A stretch of DNA of 64,000 nt from Dyella dinghuensis (GTDB lineage Bacteria > Pseudomonadota > Gammaproteobacteria > Xanthomonadales > Rhodanobacteraceae), in the NCBI RefSeq assembly GCF_003977615.1, contig NZ_RYZR01000002.1:311214-375213 (forward strand), in the 5' to 3' direction. How positions within the stretch are numbered: the first letter of the stretch is position 1; each line of letters begins with the position of its first letter. Positions 56,485 to 64,000 of this stretch are shown in pieces. A program made the translations under genes and the position numbers. The notes beneath the pieces are model-generated. The model did not search any database. It was given only the letters and a program-made list of their open reading frames with translations, and had not been told where the DNA came from.

Positions 56485-57279
56485 TCAAATAATCGATCGC
56501 ACAACACCACCATCGACGCGCACAGCAGCACCGGTAGTGGCTGATGCTTGTTCCGACGCAAGATACACACTCAGATTGGCTACTTCCTCCACCGTTGCCA
56601 GACGCTTGATCAACGATGTCGGTCGATGCGTCGCGATGAAGTCGCGTTCGACGTCTGCTTGTGTCACGCGTTTCTCGGCGGCGATTTTGCCGAAAAAGTC
56701 ACCGACGCCTTCCGAACGCGTGGGACCAGGCAGGATTGCGTTGACTGTGACGCCGGTTCCAGCCAGCGTTTCTGCAAGACCGCGTGAAACGGCCAGTTGT
56801 GCAGTCTTGGTAGTGCCGTAATGCACCATCTCCGGTGGAATCTGCACGCCCGATTCACTGGATATGAACTGGATACGGCCCCAGCCGCGCTTGGCCATAC
56901 CTTGTGCGTAATGACGCGACAGTCGAACGCCGCTCAGCACATTTACTTCGAAGAAGCGAAGCCATTCTTCATCAGGGATGTCGAAGAAGGCCTTCGGTTC
57001 GAAAATTCCCAGGTTGTTGACGAGGATATCGGTATCCGGCACCGCAGCGATCAATTGCTCGGCGCCTTCGCGTGTTCCAAGGTCGCCGGCTATACCTGAC
57101 ACTTTCGCATTCGGTACATCCTTCGCAATGGTTGCGAGTGCGGTATCGACGCGAGCCTGAGTGCGGCCAGTAACGACGACATGCGCGCCGCTGGCTGCCA
57201 GTCCGCTTGCAATGGCAAGACCAATGCCGGCTGTAGAGCCGGTGACGATGGCCGTTTTGTTGTGGAGTTCGATTCGCAT
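56485..57279 (-). CDS. Short-chain dehydrogenase/reductase (first)
   Basis: A 264-residue classical SDR. The cofactor motif is VTGSTAGIGLAIA, the structural motif is VNNLGIFEP (in place of NNAG), and the catalytic residues are the Ser of ISSESG with the Tyr-Lys pair in HYGTTK. GGAA lies just before the ATG at 57279; a TTG four codons earlier is in frame. The substrate cannot be told. The second SDR gene starts 219 bases further on the same strand. Confidence 0.9.
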   Translation of the reverse strand: MRIELHNKTAIVTGSTAGIGLAIASGLAASGAHVVVTGRTQARVDTALATIAKDVPNAKVSGIAGDLGTREGAEQLIAAVPDTDILVNNLGIFEPKAFFDIPDEEWLRFFEVNVLSGVRLSRHYAQGMAKRGWGRIQFISSESGVQIPPEMVHYGTTKTAQLAVSRGLAETLAGTGVTVNAILPGPTRSEGVGDFFGKIAAEKRVTQADVERDFIATHRPTSLIKRLATVEEVANLSVYLASEQASATTGAAVRVDGGVVRSII

Positions 57280-57498
57280 AGAAAATTCCAATCTGCGTGA
57301 TGGAAAAAAAGAGGCCGAACGTGTTTCAGATAGTGATCGTTCGGCCTAATTAAAGTGGGTGCGAGTTGCTGCGCGGTTTTGTCCGGAACATCACGAGGAC
57401 TCAAATGGCTCGGTTGGACGCTTCTTCATCGGCTAGTGTCCGCTACCCGGAATGATCACAGCGTCTAAATCGGAGGCACTCAGAACAATGGTTCCAGT

Positions 57499-58248
57499 TC
57501 AAAGCTGGCTCATGCCGCCGTCGACAATCACTTCGGTGCCGACGATGAACGCCGACTCCAGCGCCGTCATATGCAATACCGTGGTTGCCAGCTCCTCGGG
57601 GGTGCCAAACCGGCCTAGTGGTACCTGGGCCTGTATCTGCTTGGCAGTGGCGTCCAGCGAAGTTTCATCCAGACCCAACTTGCCATAGATCGGCGTGCTG
57701 ATCGGGCCAGGACTTACGACGTTCACGCGAACGCCTTGCGGCAACAGCTCAGCCGACAACGTTTTGGCGAGCGAAATCAATGCCGCTTTGCTTGCGGCAT
57801 ACACACTCGACGCCGGCATGCCAATGTGCGCGTTGATCGAACCGTTGATGACGATTGCTGCGCCTTTGTTGAGGATGGGCAATAGCGCCTGGATCTGGAA
57901 GTACGCGCCCTTCGTGTTGATGTCGAAGATCTGATCCCACAGTGCTTCATCCACATCAGCGAATGGGGCAAATTTCGCGATTCCGGCGTTGATGAAAACG
58001 GCATCGAGGCGGATACCTTTCTGGTTCAACACCTCAGCCAGATGCTTGGCGTCATGCAATGACGCCGCATCGCTGCGCAGTGCGACGACGTCGGTCGCGA
58101 TCTCTGCAGCTGCCTTTTCCAGGGTTGCGGTATCACGGCCGGTGATGACGACGCGTGCACCTTCGGCCGCATAGGCCTTTGCAGCTGCCAGGCCGATGCC
58201 ACTGTTGCCGCCGGTAACGAGTACGGTTTTGCCGTTGAAGCGATTCAT
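57499..58248 (-). CDS. Short-chain dehydrogenase/reductase (second)
   Basis: A 249-residue classical SDR with TGGNSGIGLAAA, FINAGIAKF and the catalytic Ser in NGSINAH plus VYAASK. It is divergent from a LysR gene (58352), the usual setting for a LysR-controlled reductase. A 103-base spacer separates them. The substrate is unknown. Confidence 0.9.
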   Translation of the reverse strand: MNRFNGKTVLVTGGNSGIGLAAAKAYAAEGARVVITGRDTATLEKAAAEIATDVVALRSDAASLHDAKHLAEVLNQKGIRLDAVFINAGIAKFAPFADVDEALWDQIFDINTKGAYFQIQALLPILNKGAAIVINGSINAHIGMPASSVYAASKAALISLAKTLSAELLPQGVRVNVVSPGPISTPIYGKLGLDETSLDATAKQIQAQVPLGRFGTPEELATTVLHMTALESAFIVGTEVIVDGGMSQL

Positions 58249-58351
58249 GGTGTGCCCCTTTGAGGGAAGTGGTTGGGATGGACGTATCCTGCGCGCTCAT
58301 TCCCGACTTGCCGTACCATCGCTTCGACGCACTCGTTCGAAGGTATCGAAC

Positions 58352-59269
58352 ATGTTATCCGACGAAGAATTGGCCTTGATTCAGGCGATTAGCGATAGCG
58401 GAAGCCTCACTCGGGCTGCCAATGCCTTAGGCAAAGCGCCATCAACCGTTTCGCACGCCGCCCGGCAGTTGGAGGCGCGCTTCGATGCGTTGCTGTTCGA
58501 CCGTCGACGCTACCGATTGCAACTCACGCCGGCCGGCCAGTTGTTGGCACAGGAAGCGCAGCGATTGGCCCTGGATGTCTCGCGGCTCACTCGCCGCGTC
58601 AAGCAAGTGGCCAGCGGCTGGGAAGACCGGTTATGGATCGTGACGGACGAAATCCTGGAATTCGATACCTTCGTGCCGGTGATCCGCGCATTCGATACGT
58701 TGCAATCGGGTGTCGCGCTGCGCATCACGCATGAAGTTTTGAACGGCACGTGGGAGGCTCTACGCGATGGGCGTGCGGATCTGGTGATCGGCGCCACCAA
58801 CGAACCTCCAGCCATCCCGAAGTTGCGATGGTTCGAACTGGGCGTTATGGAATGGGTGTTCGCGGTGTCACCGCGTCACCCTCTGGCGAAAGTCCGCGAA
58901 CCACTGCAACAGGAACAACTGCTTCCTTATCGCGCCGTGGTCGTGGCCGACTCATCGCGCACCGTCGACCGTCGCGGATACGGTTGGTTGTCAGGCCAGC
59001 AGACCATGGCCGTACCCAGCATGCATGCCAAGATACGTTTACAGTGCGAGGGCCTGGGGATCGGCTGGCTGCCGCGCCGGCGCGTGCAGTCGTTACTCAA
59101 ACAAGGGGAGCTGGTCGAAAAACGCGTCGCCGATGAGCGCGAACCCAATGTGCTTTATGTCGCCTGGCGCAGCGATCATGTAGGCCGCGCGATGGAATGG
59201 TGGCTATCACAGCTGCGGCAACCGCGACTTGCACAACGCTTGGTTCACGGTATAGATCGGCTGCAATAA
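58352..59269 (+). CDS. LysR family transcriptional regulator
   Basis: A 305-residue LysR regulator. The winged HTH is IQAISDSGSLTRAANALGKAPSTVSHAARQLE, followed by an effector domain with a pattern similar to those of quinone/flavodoxin-type regulators (ADLVIGATNEPP). AAGG lies eight bases before the ATG at 58352; a longer frame upstream is not conserved. Divergent to the second SDR gene, it probably controls it and itself. Confidence 0.9.
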   Translation: MLSDEELALIQAISDSGSLTRAANALGKAPSTVSHAARQLEARFDALLFDRRRYRLQLTPAGQLLAQEAQRLALDVSRLTRRVKQVASGWEDRLWIVTDEILEFDTFVPVIRAFDTLQSGVALRITHEVLNGTWEALRDGRADLVIGATNEPPAIPKLRWFELGVMEWVFAVSPRHPLAKVREPLQQEQLLPYRAVVVADSSRTVDRRGYGWLSGQQTMAVPSMHAKIRLQCEGLGIGWLPRRRVQSLLKQGELVEKRVADEREPNVLYVAWRSDHVGRAMEWWLSQLRQPRLAQRLVHGIDRLQ

Positions 59270-59499
59270 CAGCCGTAAAGGGGGCTTCGATGTGGCTCGA
59301 ATTGCGCTAGGTGAATGCTACGCAACTCTATGATTTTAAATATTAAATGAATGCTTCTATCAGCCCTTCGAGCGCAAGGTTACCAAACCGCAACAAAGTA
59401 TCCGCTAAGCCAACGCCGCTAGCCTTTAGGCGATACGGCAATAGGGCTATAGGCGTGCAGGTACGGTTGGTCAAGGCTTGGCTACATCGCGAGATAATT

Positions 59500-60864
59500 T
59501 TGAACGCACGCATGGCCTGCGCGATAGTGAGCGCGATGCTGGTTGCCGGCTGCGCAACGTATTCGCCGTTGCCGTTGGGTGACGGGCGGGGCGCGCAGGA
59601 CGTTTCGCATCTTTCGGTCAATGTGGCCGACATGCCGTTGCCCGCGTTGCGCGAACATCGTTTCGACCCGTCGATGGGGCTCGATTCGACTGATGTCGCC
59701 ATGCTCGCCGTCGCCAATAATCCCGACCTTCGCACTCAGCGCGATCAGTTGGGTATCGCTCGTGCGCAGGTATTTGAAGCCGGCTTGTTGCCCGACCCGC
59801 AGATTTCCGCAGGCAAGGATTTTCTGGCACATAAGCAGCCGGGGTTCACGAGTGCCTACAACCTCGGCATCAGCGAAGACATAACCAGTTTGCTGCTGCG
59901 TTCCACCCGCAAGGCCGCTGCAAAAGGGCAGGCCGAACAGGTTAATCTGGATCTGTTATGGGCCGAGTGGCAGACGGTGGCGCAATCGCGTCTGCTATTC
60001 AATCAGGTCATGTCGCTGCGCGCGCAGTACACGCAGTTGGCCGCTGAGCAGAACGCTTTGGCGCCGGTGGATGCGGATGTGCGCAAGGCGTTGCAACAGG
60101 GAAACCTGACGTACGACAGCGCGAGTGCTGGACTGAATGCTTATGCCGATGCCAGCAAGCGGTTGTCCGATTGCACCATTCAGTTGCATCAGGCGGAACA
60201 TGATTTGCGCGTATTGCTGGGTTTGGCGCCGAATGCGCCACTCGATCTGGTCGGCGAACCTTACGTGACGTCGGCAACGCCGGAACAGGTGCAGCAAGCA
60301 CTGGATGATCTGCCGCGTCGGCGTCCGGATCTTCTGGCCTTGCAAGCAGGATACAAGGCGCAGGAAGACACCTTGCGTGGCGCCATACGTGCACAGTTTC
60401 CGGCCTTGACGCTTGGTGTCGATCGTCAGCGCGATACGAGCGATGTGCTCACCAACGGTTTCACTCTAGGTTTGACATTGCCGTTGTTCGATCGCAATCG
60501 TGGCAACATCGCCATAGAGAAAGCGACGCGCCAACAGCTCAAGGATGATTACGAGGGCCGCGTACTCACCACGCGCAACGACATTCAACAATTGATGGCA
60601 GATGAGGAAACGCTGCAACGTCAACGCGACCTGCTGGATTCGCAGTCCAAGCGCCTGGACGAGGCACGCCGCGCCGCAGAAGTTGCGTGGCAAAAAGGCT
60701 TGCTGGACTGGCCGACGTATCTTTCCATTCGTGCAAATGCACTTTCCGCCGACATGGACTTCATCGCCGTACGCGATCAGCAATCGCAACAGGCGATCGC
60801 ATTAGAAACCTTGCTCGGAAGTACCGAGCTGCAAACACCCAACGCCACAGCATCCACGCCATGA
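59500..60864 (+). CDS. Outer membrane factor (TolC-family lipoprotein)
   Basis: An outer-membrane channel lipoprotein of about 454 residues. The lipobox is LVAGC. Starting at the TTG (59500) gives a basic N-terminus ahead of the hydrophobic stretch (MNARMACAIVSAMLVAGC); the ATG at 59512 would leave a signal without a positive charge. Two TolC-type helical repeats follow. It overlaps the next gene by ATGA. With the adaptor and the RND pump it forms a tripartite efflux system. Confidence 0.8.
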   Translation: MNARMACAIVSAMLVAGCATYSPLPLGDGRGAQDVSHLSVNVADMPLPALREHRFDPSMGLDSTDVAMLAVANNPDLRTQRDQLGIARAQVFEAGLLPDPQISAGKDFLAHKQPGFTSAYNLGISEDITSLLLRSTRKAAAKGQAEQVNLDLLWAEWQTVAQSRLLFNQVMSLRAQYTQLAAEQNALAPVDADVRKALQQGNLTYDSASAGLNAYADASKRLSDCTIQLHQAEHDLRVLLGLAPNAPLDLVGEPYVTSATPEQVQQALDDLPRRRPDLLALQAGYKAQEDTLRGAIRAQFPALTLGVDRQRDTSDVLTNGFTLGLTLPLFDRNRGNIAIEKATRQQLKDDYEGRVLTTRNDIQQLMADEETLQRQRDLLDSQSKRLDEARRAAEVAWQKGLLDWPTYLSIRANALSADMDFIAVRDQQSQQAIALETLLGSTELQTPNATASTP

Positions 60865-61937
60865 TTCGATCCTTTCCCACGCGTATCGCGCTCGTCACGC
60901 TGTGTCTTTGGCTGTCCGGATGTGCAGCCGGTGGTGCTGGCGATGACGACGACAAGCCCGACGTCAGCGGTCAAGTGCTCGTGACCACAGCGGCGCCGGT
61001 AAACCAGACATTTCATGACACGATCGAGGCGTGGGGGACGGCGGCGGGTGATCCGCACCGCGCCACGGTGATCAGTCTCGGCCACGGCGGTCAGGTGACG
61101 GGTCTGGACGTAGCGGCCGGTCAAACCGTGCAGCGCGGTCAGGCACTGATTCATATTGCGCCCGATCCGGCAGCGCGTAACGCCTATCGGCAGGCGCAAA
61201 GCGCCATGGATCTTGCGAGCGGCGAATTGAAGCGCACCGAGCAGTTGGTGTCCCAGCATCTAGCAACGCAGTCGCAGCTGGCAACCGCACGCAAAGCATT
61301 GGACGATGCGCAGGCCGGGCTTGAAGCGCAGCGCGCATTGGGTGGCGGTTCTACGGACGAAGTGATCAGTGCACCAGCCGACGGCGTCGTTGTTGCGCTG
61401 AATGTGAATCTTGGCGATCGCTTCCAGGCTGATGCCGCGCTGTTGTCCTTTACTCCTTCTCACGGATTGATCGCGCGCTTGAGTGTGCAGCCTGACGATG
61501 CCGCAAAACTTAAAACAGGCATGCCGGTGCAGGTCGAAGGCGTGTATGGGGACGCCGATGCGTTGACCGGCCATGTCACGATGGTTGGACGCGCCGTCGA
61601 TGCACAAACGCATCTGTTGCCACTCCAGGCCGATCTGCCGTCCAATGCGGGCGAAAGCCTCGTCGCAGGCTCCGCAGTGCGCGCAACGATTGAGACTGCC
61701 AGTTACAGCGCCTGGGCATTGCCGCGCGAAGCGGTATTGCATGACGACAAGGGTGATTATGTTTTTGCCGCGGATCACGATCACGCTAAACGTATCGACG
61801 TCACCGTAAAGCATCCCGAGGGAGACACGGTGGGTGTAGTAGGTCAGCTCGACGGCAAGACGCGCGTGATTGTGCTTGGCAGCTACGAACTTGACGACGG
61901 CGATGCCATCCGGGAGCAGCAGGAGTCGTCCAAGTGA
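60861..61937 (+). CDS. RND efflux periplasmic adaptor (membrane fusion protein)
   Basis: A 358-residue membrane-fusion lipoprotein: signal with LSGC lipobox, a DDDDK acidic patch, then barrel, lipoyl and hairpin regions (GGQVTGLDVAAGQTVQRGQALIHI) and the returning lipoyl half (ISAPADGVVVALNVNLGDRF). It overlaps its neighbours on both sides by four bases (ATGA and GTGA), so translation is coupled through the operon. Confidence 0.9.
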   Translation: MIRSFPTRIALVTLCLWLSGCAAGGAGDDDDKPDVSGQVLVTTAAPVNQTFHDTIEAWGTAAGDPHRATVISLGHGGQVTGLDVAAGQTVQRGQALIHIAPDPAARNAYRQAQSAMDLASGELKRTEQLVSQHLATQSQLATARKALDDAQAGLEAQRALGGGSTDEVISAPADGVVVALNVNLGDRFQADAALLSFTPSHGLIARLSVQPDDAAKLKTGMPVQVEGVYGDADALTGHVTMVGRAVDAQTHLLPLQADLPSNAGESLVAGSAVRATIETASYSAWALPREAVLHDDKGDYVFAADHDHAKRIDVTVKHPEGDTVGVVGQLDGKTRVIVLGSYELDDGDAIREQQESSK

Positions 61938-64000
61938 GTGTCACTGCATGGATGCAACGCCATCGGCGTTCGCTGTTGTTTCTGGTTTTGATGTTGGCGA
62001 TAGGCGGCATCGCAAGTGCCGTTTACATGCCGGTGGCATTGTTTCCGAACGTCGCCTTTCCGCGTGTGCAATTGACGATCGATGCTGGCGACCGTCCAGC
62101 CGATCAGATGGCGATTGCAGTCACCACGCCTATCGAAGATGCATTGCGACGCGTGCCCGGTGTGCGCGACGTGCGTTCCACCACCAGCCGCGGCAGTGCC
62201 GATATCGAAGTCACCTTCGATTGGGGCACGGACATGAGCCGTGCGTTGGGCGATGTGAATGCGGCGGCCAGTCAGGTTCTGCCCGAGCTTCCCGCGGGTA
62301 CGCAGCTCAGCAGCCGGCGCATGGACCCGACCACGTACCCGATGCTTGCGTACAGCTTGCGCTCGCATACGGTGTCACCGAGCGCGCTGTACGATTTGGC
62401 GCAGTATCAGTTGCGCCCGTTGCTCAGCAGTATCCCTGGTGTTGCGCACGTCGGCGTGCAAGGTGGCGAAGTCGCCGAGTTTCACGCTGACGTCGATCCA
62501 GATCGCCTGCGTGCGCAGGACCTGAGCCTGACCGATGTCGCCAACGCCGTCAGTCACGCGGCGACTATCGAGGCGATGGGTCACGTATCTGATCACTACA
62601 AGCTGTATTTGCTGCTGGCTGAAAATCAGCCTTCCACTATTGCCGCGTTACGCGGCATCGTGGTTCGCGCGGATAGTCATGGCGTTGTACGGCTTGGCGA
62701 TATTGCCGATGTGACGCTCAGCCACGTTCCACAGTGGATTCGCGTCACGGCCGACGGTCAGGACGCCGTGCTGATGCAGATCTTTCAGCAGCCTGATGGC
62801 AACAGCGTACAGATCGCGAGCGACGTCAAGCAGCGCCTGCACGATTATGCGGCGCAGATGCCCGCTGGCGTGCAGGTCGCCAACTGGTATGACCAGTCGC
62901 AGCTGGTGACGGGCGCGGCCGGAAGTGTGCGAGACGCGATTCTCGTCGGTATCGTGCTGGCCGGTCTGGTGCTTTTTGTCTTCTTGCGCAATACGCGCGT
63001 GATCATCGTTGCGATGCTCGTCGTGCCAGCAGTGCTGGCCATCACCGTCTTGCTGCTTCATGTGCTCGGCATGAGCTTCAACATGATGACGCTGGGTGGC
63101 ATGGCGGCCGCGGTTGGCTTGATCATCGACGACGTCATCGTGATGCTTGAGCACATCATGCGGCGCCTGCGTGATGTGCGAGGCGAAGTCAGTGAACGTA
63201 TCGCGCATGCGGCATGGGAATTCACACGGCCGCTGACGGGTTCCAGCGCTGCGACGGTCGTGATCTTTCTGCCGTTGGCATTTCTCACCGGTGTCACCGG
63301 TGCGTTCTTCAAGGCGCTGTCGTTGACGATGGCGAGTGCGCTGGTTATTTCGTATCTGCTGACATGGGTGGTCGTGCCCCTGCTTTCCGAGCGATTGCTT
63401 GACCGCAAGCATGTCGCCGATCATGCGCCAGGCAAATTCTCACAGCGTGCGATGACGCGGTATCAAGGCACCTTGCAACGTTGGCTCAAGCAACCGGTGT
63501 GGGTGTTGGTGATTGTCATTCCCTTGCTGGTTGTCGGTGTACTTGCATACAACCGTGTCGGTACCGGCTTTATGCCTGCAATGGACGAAGGCGGTTTCAC
63601 CTTCGACTACATTTCCAAGCCCGGTACATCGCTGGAAGAAACCGGGCGTTTGCTCAATCAGGTCGAAGCGATCATTCGCGCCAACCCGTATGTGGACACC
63701 TATTCGCGTCGTACCGGCTTGCAGTTGGGCGATGGCCTGACCGAGGCCAACACAGGCGATATCTTCGTGCGCCTGAAAAATGGCTCGCGTCCGTCTACCG
63801 AAGATGTGATGAACGATATTCGCAAGGAGGCCGAGCAAAAGGTGCCGGGTCTCGATGTGGATGTATCGCAGCTGATGGAAGACATGATCGGCGACTTGGT
63901 TGCCGTGCCCGAGCCGATCGAAATTCAGCTCTACAGCGACAACGCAGATGAACTGAATGACACGGCACAGCATGTGGCCGACGCGCTTGGCAAGATCAAT
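61934..64000 (+). CDS. RND family efflux pump permease (partial, runs off the window)
   Basis: The first 689 codons of an inner-membrane RND pump are seen; the gene continues beyond the window. It starts with GTG overlapping the adaptor stop. The first helix (SLLFLVLMLAIGGIASAVYMPVALFP), the periplasmic porter domain and helices from about residue 330 follow. The proton-relay pair is intact in GLIIDDVIVMLEHI. The pattern FDWGTDMSRALGDVNAA resembles metal-type and hydrophobe-type RND pumps, so the substrate is open. It is not covered by closed frames because it lacks a stop in the window. Confidence 0.9.
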   Translation, partial: MSVTAWMQRHRRSLLFLVLMLAIGGIASAVYMPVALFPNVAFPRVQLTIDAGDRPADQMAIAVTTPIEDALRRVPGVRDVRSTTSRGSADIEVTFDWGTDMSRALGDVNAAASQVLPELPAGTQLSSRRMDPTTYPMLAYSLRSHTVSPSALYDLAQYQLRPLLSSIPGVAHVGVQGGEVAEFHADVDPDRLRAQDLSLTDVANAVSHAATIEAMGHVSDHYKLYLLLAENQPSTIAALRGIVVRADSHGVVRLGDIADVTLSHVPQWIRVTADGQDAVLMQIFQQPDGNSVQIASDVKQRLHDYAAQMPAGVQVANWYDQSQLVTGAAGSVRDAILVGIVLAGLVLFVFLRNTRVIIVAMLVVPAVLAITVLLLHVLGMSFNMMTLGGMAAAVGLIIDDVIVMLEHIMRRLRDVRGEVSERIAHAAWEFTRPLTGSSAATVVIFLPLAFLTGVTGAFFKALSLTMASALVISYLLTWVVVPLLSERLLDRKHVADHAPGKFSQRAMTRYQGTLQRWLKQPVWVLVIVIPLLVVGVLAYNRVGTGFMPAMDEGGFTFDYISKPGTSLEETGRLLNQVEAIIRANPYVDTYSRRTGLQLGDGLTEANTGDIFVRLKNGSRPSTEDVMNDIRKEAEQKVPGLDVDVSQLMEDMIGDLVAVPEPIEIQLYSDNADELNDTAQHVADALGKIN

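Overview
The window is a high-GC gammaproteobacterial chromosome segment. It most resembles the order Xanthomonadales (now Lysobacterales), and within that the Rhodanobacteraceae/Xanthomonadaceae (Dyella, Rhodanobacter or Luteibacter-like). This placement is an inference from three things: the gene orders eno-ftsB-truD-surE-pcm-yqaA-nlpD, serC-pheA-aroA and clpS-clpA//infA; a DUF2239 protein; and a metal-dependent-type KdsA. No rRNA is present to confirm it.

Layout. 0-6 kb: a Nudix hydrolase, 3-hydroxyanthranilate dioxygenase, an unknown lipoprotein, ParE and a large aminopeptidase P. 6-10 kb: a complete cyoABCD-type quinol oxidase operon. 10-14 kb: pyrG-kdsA and eno. 14.1-14.4 kb: a compact nested inverted-repeat element squeezed between eno and ftsB. 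14.4-19.6 kb: ftsB, truD, surE-pcm-yqaA and nlpD, with an Smr-domain gene on the other strand. The usual ispD-ispF pair and rpoS are not at their common positions. 19.6-23 kb: DUF498, yhbY and rlmE-ftsH. 23-27.4 kb: a DUF2239 gene behind a palindromic operator, an ArsC-like reductase, and the scpA-scpB-rluB operon. 27.4-28.1 kb carries no recognisable gene. 28.1-31 kb: a PilZ protein, FadD and an NTF2-like membrane protein. 31-37 kb: divergent acnA and acnB, bracketed by two copies of one palindromic intergenic repeat. 37-43.7 kb: a LysR regulator, nudJ-mnmA-hflD, clpS, clpA, infA and a PHA-system protein. 43.7-52 kb: an FHA protein, serC, pheA-aroA, kdsB-LMW phosphatase, uvrC and pgsA. 52.0-52.6 kb: two identical tRNA-Gly(GCC) genes and tRNA-Cys(GCA).

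Beyond the tRNAs (52.6-64 kb) the content becomes accessory: an XRE/MmyB-type regulator, an AhpD-like protein without its cysteines, a DUF1080 protein, a cupin, a P460-type cytochrome with a CX3CH motif, two short-chain dehydrogenases with a divergent LysR regulator, and a tightly overlapping outer-membrane factor / membrane-fusion / RND pump operon that runs off the window end.

Much of the window supports central functions: respiration, TCA cycle, CTP, aromatic amino acids and Kdo, cell division, proteolysis, RNA modification and DNA repair. I did not find a clearly new multi-gene system. The least-explained items are the eno-ftsB inverted-repeat element, the TTACCCGGGTAA operator cluster, the oppositely charged tails of RluB and ScpB, and the accessory block after the tRNA genes.
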